Source of the DNA: Saccharibacter floricola DSM 15669
GTDB taxonomy: Bacteria > Pseudomonadota > Alphaproteobacteria > Acetobacterales > Acetobacteraceae
Assembly: GCF_000378165.1 (NCBI RefSeq)
Contig: NZ_KB899334.1
Span: 62,001-126,000, forward strand
Length of the DNA stretch: 64,000 nucleotides
Direction of reading: 5' to 3'
Part shown: in pieces, positions 1 to 9,805 of the stretch
How the letters are laid out: each line of letters opens with the position of its first letter
How positions within the stretch are numbered: the stretch's first letter is position 1
Position numbers and translations under genes: made by a program
The notes under the pieces: model-generated
Seen by the model: the letters and a program-made list of their open reading frames with translations, nothing else
Database searches by the model: none
What the model was told of the DNA's origin: nothing

Positions 1-1643
1 CTCCTCTTACAGGGACAACAGCGATTGGCCATACACGTTGGGCGACGCACGGCGCCCCGACGACCCTCAATGCACATCCGCATCATGTCGGCCAAGTTGC
101 TATTGTTCATAATGGCATTATTGAAAATTTTGCCGAATTAAAGCGTGAACTAAGCGCAAGAGGTCGGTCATTCACAACAGAGACAGATTCCGAGGTTATT
201 GCGCACCTTCTTGATGAATGCATTGAGCGTGGCGATACGCCTCAAGAGGCGGCTTTCGCTACGATTAGACGACTTGAGGGCGCTTACGCTCTTGCGATGA
301 TTTTTGAGGGTCATGATGGCTTACTGATTGGGGCGCGTCATGGAGCCCCTTTGGCGATTGGCTATGGGGAAGGGGAAATGTTTCTCGGCTCCGATAGTTT
401 GGCTCTTGCTCCTCTGTCTCGTCGAATTACCTACCTCGAAGATGGGGATTGGTGCGTTCTAAAAACGCATTCTGTTGAGATTTTTGATCAAGAAGGCAAC
501 AAAGTCCATCGTTCCATTCAAACGGCTTCTTTGACCAGCGGACAAATCGGAAAAGACGGTTATCGTCATTTTATGGAAAAGGAGCTCCATGAGCATCCTT
601 TAGCAATTGGTCAAACCTTACAACGCATTACAGACCCCACAACACGCCAGCTTGTCTTGCCAGAAATGCCGTTTGATCCCGCAACCTTGCCTAGAGCGAC
701 GATTACGGCGTGTGGTTCTGCCTTTTATGCTGGGATGGTGGGGCGTTACTGGCTGGAATCAATTGCTCGTTTGCCGATTGATATTGATGTTGCTTCGGAG
801 CTTCGTTATCGCAACCCACCCCAACCTAACCAAGGTATGGCGTTGCTTATATCACAATCTGGAGAGACAGCCGATACACTGGGCGTGTTGCGTGTGCTCA
901 AAAAAGAGCAGCAAAAAATTGTCTCTATCTTGAATGTTGAACACTCAACGATGGGGCGAGAAAGTGATCTTGTCCTCGGCATGGTTGCTGGGCCAGAAAT
1001 TTCGGTTGCTTCGACAAAAGCTTTTACGGCGCAATTATCCGTTCTAGCGGCATTAACACTTACCTTTGCACGTAAACGAGGCGTGATTAATGCTCAGCAA
1101 GAGCGAGAATTAACAAACCATTTGCTTGACCTTCCTTCTCGAGCTGCTGAAGTGATGAAGCTCTTTGGTGCGGTACGTGTCATGGCACGTGTGATTGCGC
1201 AAGCACGTGATGTCCTTTATTTGGGCCGCGGTATTTGTATGCCGATTGCACAAGAAGGTGCGTTAAAATTAAAGGAAATCAGCTACATTCATGCTGAAGC
1301 TTACGCGGCTGGTGAGCTCAAGCATGGTCCTATTAGCTTGATTGACCCTAGCGTTCCAGTCGTTGCTATCGCACCGTCAACCATTCTTTTTGATAAGACA
1401 CTCTCTAACCTGCAGGAAGCAAAGGCACGAGGCGGGCGTATCCTCGCTTTCACAGATGCAAAGGGTGCAGAACGTCTTAGTGATATTGCCGAACATCTTG
1501 TCATTCTACCTGATGTTGATGCTTTTGTAGCACCGATATTGTACACTATTCCTGTGCAAATGTTGGCCTACGAAGTAGCCTTGCTAAAAGGAACCGACGT
1601 TGATCAACCACGTAACCTCGCCAAGTCTGTTACTGTGGAATGA
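1..1643 (+). CDS. glmS: Glutamine--fructose-6-phosphate aminotransferase (5' partial)
   Basis: Makes glucosamine-6-phosphate from fructose-6-phosphate and glutamine, the first step to UDP-GlcNAc for peptidoglycan and lipid A. The reading frame is already open at the window edge (first full codon at base 3). The opening residues read IGHTRWATHGAPT and NAHPH, typical of the N-terminal glutaminase domain. About 60 residues, including the catalytic N-terminal Cys, lie outside. The remaining 546 residues hold the rest of the glutaminase domain and two SIS sugar-isomerase domains (motifs ISQSGETADT and SVASTKAFTAQ). The C-terminus ends QPRNLAKSVTVE, the conserved GlmS tail. The first in-window ATG near base 297 is internal. 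The YdiJ-like gene follows after 23 nt and may be co-transcribed. Confidence 0.96.
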   Translation, partial: PLTGTTAIGHTRWATHGAPTTLNAHPHHVGQVAIVHNGIIENFAELKRELSARGRSFTTETDSEVIAHLLDECIERGDTPQEAAFATIRRLEGAYALAMIFEGHDGLLIGARHGAPLAIGYGEGEMFLGSDSLALAPLSRRITYLEDGDWCVLKTHSVEIFDQEGNKVHRSIQTASLTSGQIGKDGYRHFMEKELHEHPLAIGQTLQRITDPTTRQLVLPEMPFDPATLPRATITACGSAFYAGMVGRYWLESIARLPIDIDVASELRYRNPPQPNQGMALLISQSGETADTLGVLRVLKKEQQKIVSILNVEHSTMGRESDLVLGMVAGPEISVASTKAFTAQLSVLAALTLTFARKRGVINAQQERELTNHLLDLPSRAAEVMKLFGAVRVMARVIAQARDVLYLGRGICMPIAQEGALKLKEISYIHAEAYAAGELKHGPISLIDPSVPVVAIAPSTILFDKTLSNLQEAKARGGRILAFTDAKGAERLSDIAEHLVILPDVDAFVAPILYTIPVQMLAYEVALLKGTDVDQPRNLAKSVTVE

Positions 1644-1666
1644 TCATCCTTTAAGGAGCTGCCATC

Positions 1667-4564
1667 ATGACCTCCCGTCACCATGAATCTCATGAATTGA
1701 CGATGTTTGTTCATTACCTCAAAGATGGAGAATTTGAGGGGGATGTTGGCAGCTCCTATGCCGAACGACTGATAGCAGCAACAGATAATAGCATCTATCA
1801 GCAGATGCCGAAGCTTTCTATCTATCCCAAACATGGGAAAGACCTCACACTTGCCGTAGAAGCTGCTCAGCAAGCGCAGATACCTCTTTCTCCACGGGGA
1901 GGGGGAACGGGAACAAATGCCCAGTCCTTAACGCAAGGGGTAATGGTTGATGTGTCTCGTTATATGGATCAGATCATTGAGTATGATCCAGAAAAATTAA
2001 CGGTTCGTGTTCAACCAGGGGTTATCTTGTCGCGACTTAACGCGTTTCTCAAACCTTATGGTGTTTTTTTTCCACCAATGGTCTCAACCGCAACACGCGC
2101 AACAATCGGTGGCATGATTGCGACGGATGCATCGGGGAAGGGGTCGCGTATTTATGGGAAAACATCAGATTATGTTGAAGCGCTGAATGTTGTCTTATCA
2201 GATGGCTCGTCTTTTTGTGCTAAAGCCTTTACTCAAGAGGAAACGCAAACCCTATTAAAGGGAACAAGCCGCACCTCAATCGCATGCCGCGAACTCTATC
2301 GCGTTGTTACAGAACAACAGGATGAGATTGAGCGTGTTTTTCCTAAGATGAATAGAGGTTTGACGGGATATAATTTGCAGAAGATTTGCCTTGAAAGTGG
2401 TGAATTTAACCCCATACGTCTTTTTGCCGGTTCTGAAGGAACACTTGTCTTAACGGAAGAAATTGTTCTTCGTGTAAAGAAAATTCCCACACATCGTTCT
2501 CTTCTTGTTGTGCGCTATGATGATTTTGATGCTGCCTTACAGCATATAAAACCATTATTATCATCTGATCCTTTAGCGATTGAAGTTCTTGATGACCGGC
2601 TCTTAGATACTGCCCGTGATGATGCTTCGTGGTCTACAATTAAAGAAGCTCTTGGAGGAGAAACAGAGAAACCGGTTCGAGGAATCAATTTTGTCGAGTT
2701 CGCCGGGGACGATATCTCTTCGCTTGAGCAGCACCTTAAGCAAGCGAAACAGCTTTCTTCCTTCCCAGGAGTTATTGACTGCCATACAGTTGTCGATCCT
2801 GCTGTCATTTCGCAGCTTTGGGAACTTAGAGCTAAGGCCGTTGGTCTTTTAGGGCGTCCAAGAGGCAACAAACAGGGAGTTCCCTTTGTGGAGGATACGG
2901 CTGTTCCTCCCGACAATCTTCCTGCCTATGTGCGCGACTTCCGGCGCGTGTTAGACAATGAACAGTTAGACTACGGCATGTTCGGCCATGCCGATGTGGG
3001 CTGTCTCCACGTTCGACCTTTTTTAAATATGCAATCTCCAGAAGATCAGCGCCGTATTCGTCGCATTACAGATAAGGTTGCTCAATTAACTCATCACTAT
3101 GGGGGATTGTTGTGGGGAGAGCACGGTAGGGGAGTTCGCGGAGAATTTTCGCCTCTCTTTTTTGGTGAGACACTCTTTAGTGAGCTATGCCGTATTAAAA
3201 AAGCGTTTGACCCCAATGATCTGTTTAACCGAGGTAAGCTCGTTCCTGTCGATGGTCATCATGTTTTAAAAATTGACGAAATTCCTTTTCGTGGAACTTT
3301 TGATGCCTCTATTAAAGAAAAGCATCAGGAAAATTATAGAGAAGCTATTGATTGCAACGGTAATGGCACCTGCTTTAACCAAGAGCCAGATATCATTATG
3401 TGCCCTTCATACAAGGGTACAAAAGATCGTTTGCAATCGCCGAAGGGGCGTGCTGCTTTATTGCGTGAGTGGTTAAGACTTTCTGCCGCCCCACGAAAGA
3501 ACAAAAAAGCGTATCGCTCCTTTCTATCTTCAGTAAAAAGAAACTTAGACACGTGCCTTGCCTGTAAAGCCTGCAGCTCTCAGTGCCCTATCCGGGTTGA
3601 TATTCCAAAATTACGCTCACGTTTTTACAGCGAGTATTATCGCTTCCGCGTGAGACCGTTAAAAGATTATCTTATTCTTTTTCTTGAACCTCTTCTTACA
3701 TTAGGTCGTTGCATGCCAAGATTAACTAATTTTGGTATGCAGAATAGCCTATCAAAAAAGATACTTTCTTTTATTGGTCTGGTCGATCTTCCCTCTTTGT
3801 CTCCTGCAACATTGCCTTCTTCTGCACAAATAACGGATAAATGGCTTCAAGATGGGGATCGCAGAAAAAAAGTTGTTATCTTACAAGATAGCTTTACGGG
3901 AAGTTTTGATGGTACCTTAGTAGAGGATGCTTACTCTCTTCTACGTAAGCTAGGCTACGATGTACGCGTCACGCCTGTTCTTAATAATGGTAAAGCATGT
4001 CATGTGAAGGGCTTTAGACAACCCTTCTTACGAACAGCGAAGAAAATCATTCAGGCAGTTTCTTCTATCACACAGAATAATATACCTGTGATAACCCTTG
4101 ACCCTGCGACGGGCCTGATGTTTGAGCATGAATACAGAGACGAATACGGAGAACACTTAGCTTATCCATGCTCTCCAGAAAAATTCCTTTATGACCGACG
4201 AGAAGATCATAAAGGAATCTTATCAAAAAAATGTGATGTTCATTTTATCTCACACTGCACCTCACAGGCACTCATACCCGAAAATGGTCAATTATGGTCT
4301 CATGTTATGTCATCCTTCGGAATTTCCATGACCCAGAAAAAACTAGGATGTTGCGGCATGGCAGGACTTTTTGGCCATGAGAAAGAAAATGTCGATTTAT
4401 CTAAAAAGATATTTCGTCAACATTGGAGGAATCATGTAGACTCCTTTTCTCTTGCAGAAGGTTTTTCTTGTCGTTGCCAAAGTGAGAGAATGACAGATTT
4501 TCGTCCACTTCATCCTCTCCAATTTTTGAACAGAGCCTTGTTCGAAGAGGCCGCTGCTGAATAA
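1667..4564 (+). CDS. ydiJ: YdiJ-type FAD-linked 2-hydroxyacid dehydrogenase with Fe-S domain
   Basis: A 965-residue flavoprotein. The N-terminal FAD-binding (PCMH) domain carries PRGGGTGTNAQS at residues 76-87. The FAD-oxidase C-terminal domain carries GHADVGCLHVRP and LLWGEHGRGVRGE. A ferredoxin-like segment has Cys 630, 633, 636 and 640 (CxxCxxCxxxCP), with CNGNGTC near residue 563. A C-terminal CCG-type domain includes LGCCGMAG. This order matches the YdiJ/D-2-hydroxyglutarate dehydrogenase family; E. coli YdiJ is slightly longer (about 1,018 residues). It probably oxidises a D-2-hydroxyacid and passes electrons to the quinone pool, but the substrate cannot be read from sequence. The start is supported by AAGGAG a few bases upstream of the ATG. 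It lies 23 nt after glmS. Confidence 0.85.
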   Translation: MTSRHHESHELTMFVHYLKDGEFEGDVGSSYAERLIAATDNSIYQQMPKLSIYPKHGKDLTLAVEAAQQAQIPLSPRGGGTGTNAQSLTQGVMVDVSRYMDQIIEYDPEKLTVRVQPGVILSRLNAFLKPYGVFFPPMVSTATRATIGGMIATDASGKGSRIYGKTSDYVEALNVVLSDGSSFCAKAFTQEETQTLLKGTSRTSIACRELYRVVTEQQDEIERVFPKMNRGLTGYNLQKICLESGEFNPIRLFAGSEGTLVLTEEIVLRVKKIPTHRSLLVVRYDDFDAALQHIKPLLSSDPLAIEVLDDRLLDTARDDASWSTIKEALGGETEKPVRGINFVEFAGDDISSLEQHLKQAKQLSSFPGVIDCHTVVDPAVISQLWELRAKAVGLLGRPRGNKQGVPFVEDTAVPPDNLPAYVRDFRRVLDNEQLDYGMFGHADVGCLHVRPFLNMQSPEDQRRIRRITDKVAQLTHHYGGLLWGEHGRGVRGEFSPLFFGETLFSELCRIKKAFDPNDLFNRGKLVPVDGHHVLKIDEIPFRGTFDASIKEKHQENYREAIDCNGNGTCFNQEPDIIMCPSYKGTKDRLQSPKGRAALLREWLRLSAAPRKNKKAYRSFLSSVKRNLDTCLACKACSSQCPIRVDIPKLRSRFYSEYYRFRVRPLKDYLILFLEPLLTLGRCMPRLTNFGMQNSLSKKILSFIGLVDLPSLSPATLPSSAQITDKWLQDGDRRKKVVILQDSFTGSFDGTLVEDAYSLLRKLGYDVRVTPVLNNGKACHVKGFRQPFLRTAKKIIQAVSSITQNNIPVITLDPATGLMFEHEYRDEYGEHLAYPCSPEKFLYDRREDHKGILSKKCDVHFISHCTSQALIPENGQLWSHVMSSFGISMTQKKLGCCGMAGLFGHEKENVDLSKKIFRQHWRNHVDSFSLAEGFSCRCQSERMTDFRPLHPLQFLNRALFEEAAAE

Positions 4565-4739
4565 TTTCTTTCATCTGGCAGGAAGGGAAAGGGGTTCATT
4601 AAAATATCTTCATTTCGCTAAAAACATGAGATGATATCTTGAAACAGTAAGAGTTCATCGCCTTTTATGACTGCGTAATGAGGAAAGATCTGCTACAAGC
4701 AAGGCTGCAGGAAGATATAAAGCAAGGTGAGGGGACATA

Positions 4740-7310
4740 ATGGAAATAGGGCTTGCAGCTATCCTTCTGACGTTAGTGTTCCTTCTTTTGTTGATCAGCA
4801 TTGCTCAACCTCTTGCCCGGAAAATAAATTTCCCTGAAACTGTTCTGATTGCTATCATTGGTATTTTAGTAGGTGGAACTGCATCTTTTATTAGCAATTC
4901 ATTAGGTGTTGATTTACTAGAAGGGCCGGCAGAATCACTAACGTCATTTCCTATTAGCAGTGAAGGTTTCCTGCTGATTTTCCTTCCTGTGCTGGTCTTT
5001 CACGGTGCTATGAGTATCAATGTGCGTAGTCTTACGCACGAGATTGCAACGGTGCTTTTGCTCGCCATTGTAGCTGTCGTCGTCTCAACTGCCACGATCG
5101 GCTTCGCTTTATATCCATTTGCGCAGCAAAGTCTCACTGTGTGCCTCTTATTAGGTGCTATCGTCGCAACGACAGATCCATCTGCCGTTGCTGGTATATT
5201 CCGCGATATCGGTGCTGCATCTCGCTTAAGCCGCCTTGTTGAAGGGGAAGCGCTTTTTAATGATGCAGCTGCTATCGCTATTTTTTCTATTCTTGTCGCA
5301 GCAACAACAGCCCATCATGCTGTTAGTGTGGGTGAGGCGGCCTTCAGCTTTTTCACAAGTTTTTCTGGCGCGGTTATCGTTGGGATTGCCGTTGCGCGGC
5401 TAATGCTCTTATTAATTTCAACGATCAGTGGTTTCCCCGCAGCAGAAGTAACCTTAACGCTCGTTCTACCTTACACTGTTTATATTATATGCGACGATAT
5501 TCTAGGCTTTTCCGGGGTTGTGGCTACGGCTACTGCCGGTCTTACAATTTCTGCCTATGGACCTTCGACCTTTCGCCCACAGGTATGGCGTTTCCTTCAT
5601 GAACTCTGGGAGCAACTTGTTTATTGGGCAGGTTCTCTAGTCTTTATTCTCGCGGCCATGCTCGTTCCACGTATGATGGTCGGTATGACACGCTGGGATT
5701 GTGTGCTCATTTTAATTGCTAGTGTAGCAGGGTTGTTAGCGCGTTCAGCCGTGATTTTTGGATTACTTCCAATTCTTAGCATCACGCGTTTATCTCCTCC
5801 TGTACCAACACGCTTTAAAACAACAATGGCTTGGGGGGGATTACGAGGAGCTATTACTTTAGCTTTGGCTCTTGCTATCAATGAAAATCAACATATTAAT
5901 GAATCCATCACTCATTTCGTTGGTATTGTTGCGACAGGCTTTGTCCTTATTACGTTATTGGTTAACGGAACAACATTGCGTTCTTTGGTTCTTTTCTTGA
6001 AATTAGACCAGCTATCACCAGTTGATGAAGCCATTCGACATCAAATTATCGGTATCGGATTAGGACATGTTGCTAACCGCGTTGAGCAAGTCTCAAATGA
6101 ACTTGGCTTCAGCAAAAGAACACGCTCGGGCGTTATTAGCCGGATTGAACGACGCGCTCAAAAGGAAAAAGAAGCCAATAACTTTGAAGCAGCCTTAGGA
6201 GACCGTGACCGCGTCACAATGGCTCTTATTACCATTGCCAACCAAGAACGCAGCCTTCTACTTGACCTATTCCGCGTTCAAGGCATGTCAAGTCGCCGAG
6301 TTATGGAAATATTATTACGTACAGCTGAAGCAATGGTTGATGGTGCACAGAGAGAAGGACGTTATGGCTACGTAAGAGCTCGTAAGAGACGGCTACAACC
6401 CAGCTACCGTTTCCAACTTGCGCAAATGATCCACCAGAAGTTTCGTATTGATCGTCCCATGATGTTTTGCATGATGGAACGCTTTGAAATGTTGATTATT
6501 ACGCATCTTGTTTCAACGTCTCTAATGCGCTTTGTCCGTGACCGCATGGAACCTACTTTAGGCCCACGTATTACAGAAATTGTTTCTGAAGTTCTCGGAC
6601 GTCAACGTAAGCTTCTTGACGATGCTCTTGAAGCATTAAGAATGCACTATGCAGGATATTCTGAAGCTTTAGAAAGCCGTATCTTACGGCAGATTTCTTT
6701 ACGGATGGAAGATGAGGAATATGAAACACTCGTCCGAGAAAACCTTATTTCTCAGGAACTTCATAGAGAGCTTCATCGTATCATTGAGCGTCATCGCCTG
6801 CGTTTAGAAACCCCGTTACGTTTTAACCTACGAAGTGGAATTGAGCAGCGTTTAAGAGCTTTCCCAGCTTTTAATGGTGTGCCTGATGCCGCATTGCATG
6901 AGCTAGCTTCTAAGGTTTCTATGTGTTTTTTGTCACCTGGTGAGATTCTTTTCAAAAAAAGAAGCAAAATTAGATTCATTTATGCGCAAGTAGCTGGATT
7001 AGTTGAACTACAACGAGAAGAAAACGATGTGCAGCTGGGGGCAGGGGACTTAGTAGGAGCTGTTAGCCTACTAAAAGGTCACCGAATGCGCGCAACGGTT
7101 CGATCCTTACAGTTTTCACATATGCTAGCTATTCCTAAGGATGAATTTGAGCATTTGATTGAAATTTATCCAATCATCAAACGGCAAGTTATCAAGCGTA
7201 ATCAGCAGCGCCGAAATGGTCTCATTCTTCCGAATGTTGCCGTTACATCAAACGGTAGAAACGTTTTGCCAGCACATAATGCAGAGCTTAATATTTCGTC
7301 CTTATCATAG
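4740..7310 (+). CDS. NhaP-type Na+(K+)/H+ antiporter with C-terminal cNMP-binding-like domain
   Basis: A CPA1-type cation/proton antiporter of 856 residues. The first ~420 residues hold about 12 hydrophobic segments with the family motifs TTDPSAVAG (D146) and LFNDAAAIA (N174-D175), which mark the ion-binding site. A long charged, mostly helical linker (about 430-690) follows. The last ~150 residues resemble a cyclic-nucleotide-binding beta-roll (GEILFKKRSKIRF, LVGAVSLLKGHRMRATV). The usual phosphate-binding FGE is replaced by VGA, so true cNMP binding is doubtful. Likely role is pH or cation homeostasis in the inner membrane, gated by its C-terminal domain. GTGAGGGGA lies just upstream of the ATG. 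A 175-nt gap separates it from ydiJ, so it probably has its own promoter. Confidence 0.85.
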   Translation: MEIGLAAILLTLVFLLLLISIAQPLARKINFPETVLIAIIGILVGGTASFISNSLGVDLLEGPAESLTSFPISSEGFLLIFLPVLVFHGAMSINVRSLTHEIATVLLLAIVAVVVSTATIGFALYPFAQQSLTVCLLLGAIVATTDPSAVAGIFRDIGAASRLSRLVEGEALFNDAAAIAIFSILVAATTAHHAVSVGEAAFSFFTSFSGAVIVGIAVARLMLLLISTISGFPAAEVTLTLVLPYTVYIICDDILGFSGVVATATAGLTISAYGPSTFRPQVWRFLHELWEQLVYWAGSLVFILAAMLVPRMMVGMTRWDCVLILIASVAGLLARSAVIFGLLPILSITRLSPPVPTRFKTTMAWGGLRGAITLALALAINENQHINESITHFVGIVATGFVLITLLVNGTTLRSLVLFLKLDQLSPVDEAIRHQIIGIGLGHVANRVEQVSNELGFSKRTRSGVISRIERRAQKEKEANNFEAALGDRDRVTMALITIANQERSLLLDLFRVQGMSSRRVMEILLRTAEAMVDGAQREGRYGYVRARKRRLQPSYRFQLAQMIHQKFRIDRPMMFCMMERFEMLIITHLVSTSLMRFVRDRMEPTLGPRITEIVSEVLGRQRKLLDDALEALRMHYAGYSEALESRILRQISLRMEDEEYETLVRENLISQELHRELHRIIERHRLRLETPLRFNLRSGIEQRLRAFPAFNGVPDAALHELASKVSMCFLSPGEILFKKRSKIRFIYAQVAGLVELQREENDVQLGAGDLVGAVSLLKGHRMRATVRSLQFSHMLAIPKDEFEHLIEIYPIIKRQVIKRNQQRRNGLILPNVAVTSNGRNVLPAHNAELNISSLS

Positions 7311-7320
7311 CGATAAGGGC
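7298..7320. terminator. Possible weak hairpin at the antiporter stop codon
   Basis: A 9-bp imperfect stem (left 7298-7306, right 7312-7320, loop 7307-7311) overlaps the stop codon of the antiporter gene, where that gene converges with the thi operon. There is no U-run after it, so it may be a weak bidirectional terminator or chance. Confidence 0.3.
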
Positions 7321-7413
7321 GAATTCTATAAAATGAAGCTTCTAAAGCAGGATGTAGCTCCCCACAAGATTATCACATAATGATTATTATGCCAACTAAC
7401 ATGGGAAGGCAAA

Positions 7414-8205
7414 TCAGCCATAATGATTCAACGGCCCATGCTCTGGAACAAGCTTTAAAGCATCCGCTGTTTTTAATGTCTTTATAAGATAATTCCGTGC
7501 TCGTGAAACGGCTTGTGGCACAGGATGATCAATCATGAAAAAAGCTAATGCTGACGATAAAGTGCAACCGGTGCCTCGTCCATGTAAAGTTTTAACACGG
7601 TCATGAGAATAAAAATGGCATTGTTCGCCTGGCCCTACCAGCACATCTGTGCAAATTTCTTGATCACTTAAATGCCCACCTTTAAGCAAAACCCATGGAA
7701 CACCTAACTTGTGCAGCATGATTGCCTGCTCTTTCATTTCTGCCACCGTTCTCGCCTCTGCTCGTTTAAGAAGAATAGCACTTTCCCTCAAGTTTGGCGT
7801 TATAAGCGTGACAGTCTTTATAAGTTTTTCCAGTATATCTTGAGAAAGATTTTCTTTATGTAGCCTACCCCCAGAGCTAGCTTTCAATACAGGGTCATAC
7901 ACGATTGGAATTTTCGAGAAAGAAGGCAGTAAGACTGTAAGTTTTTCTGCAATAGAATTACTACCGATCATTCCTATTTTAATTGAACGTACTGGCATTT
8001 CCTGAAATGCCATATCTATCTGCTGAGATACGACATGGGCCGCCATAGTAACCGTTTCACCTACATGACGGCTGTTTTGCGCAACGACGGCGGTTACACA
8101 ACTTAATGCATATCCACCAAGTGCTGAAAGTGTTTTGATATCTGCTGCGATCCCTGCGCCACTTGTCGGATCTGTTCCTGCAATCGTAAGCACTGCATAT
8201 GTCAT
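7414..8205 (-). CDS. thiD: Hydroxymethylpyrimidine/phosphomethylpyrimidine kinase
   Basis: Phosphorylates HMP and HMP-phosphate to HMP-diphosphate, the pyrimidine precursor of thiamine. 263 residues, the usual ThiD length. It opens with VLTIAGTDPTSGAGI and carries IKIGMIGS, VYDPVLKASSGG and the C-terminal anion-hole motif GRGTGCTLSSALA, all hallmarks of this ribokinase-fold kinase. It is the last gene of the thi operon. Its ATG overlaps the thiF stop by 4 nt (ATGA), indicating translational coupling. Confidence 0.95.
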   Translation of the reverse strand: MTYAVLTIAGTDPTSGAGIAADIKTLSALGGYALSCVTAVVAQNSRHVGETVTMAAHVVSQQIDMAFQEMPVRSIKIGMIGSNSIAEKLTVLLPSFSKIPIVYDPVLKASSGGRLHKENLSQDILEKLIKTVTLITPNLRESAILLKRAEARTVAEMKEQAIMLHKLGVPWVLLKGGHLSDQEICTDVLVGPGEQCHFYSHDRVKTLHGRGTGCTLSSALAFFMIDHPVPQAVSRARNYLIKTLKTADALKLVPEHGPLNHYG

Positions 8206-9182
8206 AACGCCTGCTTCCCCAATGCGAGAACTGCTATGTCTCTCTTCCCTCTTTCATAGAATTGTTCTGCTGCCCTAGCCGCACGTATTCCTGTCTGACA
8301 ACACAACACGATACGACCGTTATACGAAAGATCGCGTTCCTCAACGGTAAACTGATCCAACGGTATAGAACGAATATTATTCCTTGATAAAGTAGGTTTT
8401 TCACCGGGAATTCTCACATCAATCACCAGATCATCATCATCGATGTCCTGCCAAGAAAGGAAAGGCCACTTTTTACGAGGCTCTTTTGCTGAGTGAAAAG
8501 AAAACTGACTCATTCGCATCTCCTGAGCATCCCAACGATAGAATGTCCCCACCAAAGAGGATTCCTTATTCAGTAAGAGCGAAAGACATAATTGAGCTTG
8601 GATAGTACCAATAAGCGCGACAACAGGCCCTAAAACCCCACCAACTCGACAGTCAGGAGCAGTACGAGATAAATCTGGAAAAACGGCTCTATAACTAGGA
8701 GAATTACCGCAAAAAACACCAGCATACCCCCCTAACCCCACTGCTGATCCACTAATCAATATGTTTTTCTTACTCTGGCAGATATCACTAAGCATATAAG
8801 TTGTCGCAAAGTTATCTGCAGCATCAATTACAATGACATCTTCTGAGATAATTTTTTCAGCACTATGTGACGTCATATAAAAATTATGAGGAGTAATATG
8901 GATCGTCGGATTCAGTGAAGAAAGACGTTTACACATGCAATGTGCTTTACTCTTTCCGATATCATCTGTGGTATAAAAAGTTTGTCTATGAAGATTACTT
9001 TCCTCTACACTATCTCCATCAACGATGTGAATATGCCCTACTCCAGAGCCTGCAAGACACGGTAAAAGAGCACATCCAAGCCCTCCAGCCCCAACCACAA
9101 CGACTTCCGCCTCTGAAAAGGCACGTTGCCCTGCAGCTCCAACCTCTGCGAGAGACATTTGGGTCATATAACGTGTTAGCAT
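8202..9182 (-). CDS. thiF: ThiF/MoeB-like adenylyltransferase with C-terminal rhodanese domain
   Basis: An E1-like enzyme expected to adenylate the ThiS C-terminus before sulfur transfer in thiazole synthesis. Residues about 1-230 form the ThiF/MoeB domain: VVVGAGGLGC (nucleotide loop), DGDSVEESNLHRQ, and the DCRVGGVLGP segment with the candidate catalytic Cys. Residues about 240-326 form a rhodanese domain (DLVIDVRIPGE, then loop CCQTGIRAARA with its active Cys). The start at 9182 is chosen because GAGGGA precedes it and it overlaps thiE by only 7 nt; an in-frame start at 9212 is less likely. The CxxC normally found as CYRCLFP reads SYRAVFP here, so the structural zinc site appears lost. By sequence alone MoeB-like function is also possible; the operon argues for ThiF. 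Confidence 0.88.
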   Translation of the reverse strand: MLTRYMTQMSLAEVGAAGQRAFSEAEVVVVGAGGLGCALLPCLAGSGVGHIHIVDGDSVEESNLHRQTFYTTDDIGKSKAHCMCKRLSSLNPTIHITPHNFYMTSHSAEKIISEDVIVIDAADNFATTYMLSDICQSKKNILISGSAVGLGGYAGVFCGNSPSYRAVFPDLSRTAPDCRVGGVLGPVVALIGTIQAQLCLSLLLNKESSLVGTFYRWDAQEMRMSQFSFHSAKEPRKKWPFLSWQDIDDDDLVIDVRIPGEKPTLSRNNIRSIPLDQFTVEERDLSYNGRIVLCCQTGIRAARAAEQFYERGKRDIAVLALGKQAL

Positions 9183-9805
9183 GAGCAACTGTCCCTCAGC
9201 GCTTCTTGCCAAGCTTTAACCCTTTGCTCAATTGAAGCGGTATGACGGAAAACATCACTGACAACCGCGACCGCCTCTGCACCGGCTTTTAAGCATGACA
9301 AACTACGCTCAGTTGTCACTCCTCCAATTGCAACCAAAGGAATAGGAGCAATCAGAGAGGCCCACTCACGCACTCTTTTAAGCCCCTGCGGCTGCCACGG
9401 CATAACTTTTAGCGTTGTTTCCCATACAGGCCCCAAGGCGATATAATGCGGATCAACTTTTTGTGCTGAAGAAAGCTCATGATGATCATGAGTACTCACT
9501 CCTAGCTTAACACCCTGCCTGTGAATGGCTTTATAATCTGCTGATAGAAGGTCTTCTTGTCCTAAATGAATGTAAGGCGCACCTTCATCTAGAGCAATTT
9601 CCCAATGGTCATTAACGACCAAACAAGCTTGATAGACACGAGAAACCTCAAGAGCTTTCCTCACTTCGTGTCTAACAAAATTTTTGTCCTCTGTTTTGGC
9701 ACGTAATTGGATAAAACATGCTCCCGCTTTTACAGCTTGTGCAACTTCATCTGCAGAGCTTGCAATAGGATAGAAACTATCTGGTAGATGCGTCATCCCA
9801 AGCAT
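9176..9805 (-). CDS. thiE: Thiamine-phosphate synthase
   Basis: Joins HMP-diphosphate and thiazole phosphate into thiamine phosphate. 209 residues forming a TIM barrel with family motifs [11 protein letters not shown] (diphosphate contact), [39 protein letters not shown] and [13 protein letters not shown]. It sits between thiG (13-nt overlap at its 5' end) and thiF (7-nt overlap at its 3' end) in the riboswitch-controlled thi operon. Confidence 0.93.
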   Translation of the reverse strand: MLGMTHLPDSFYPIASSADEVAQAVKAGACFIQLRAKTEDKNFVRHEVRKALEVSRVYQACLVVNDHWEIALDEGAPYIHLGQEDLLSADYKAIHRQGVKLGVSTHDHHELSSAQKVDPHYIALGPVWETTLKVMPWQPQGLKRVREWASLIAPIPLVAIGGVTTERSLSCLKAGAEAVAVVSDVFRHTASIEQRVKAWQEALRDSCSC

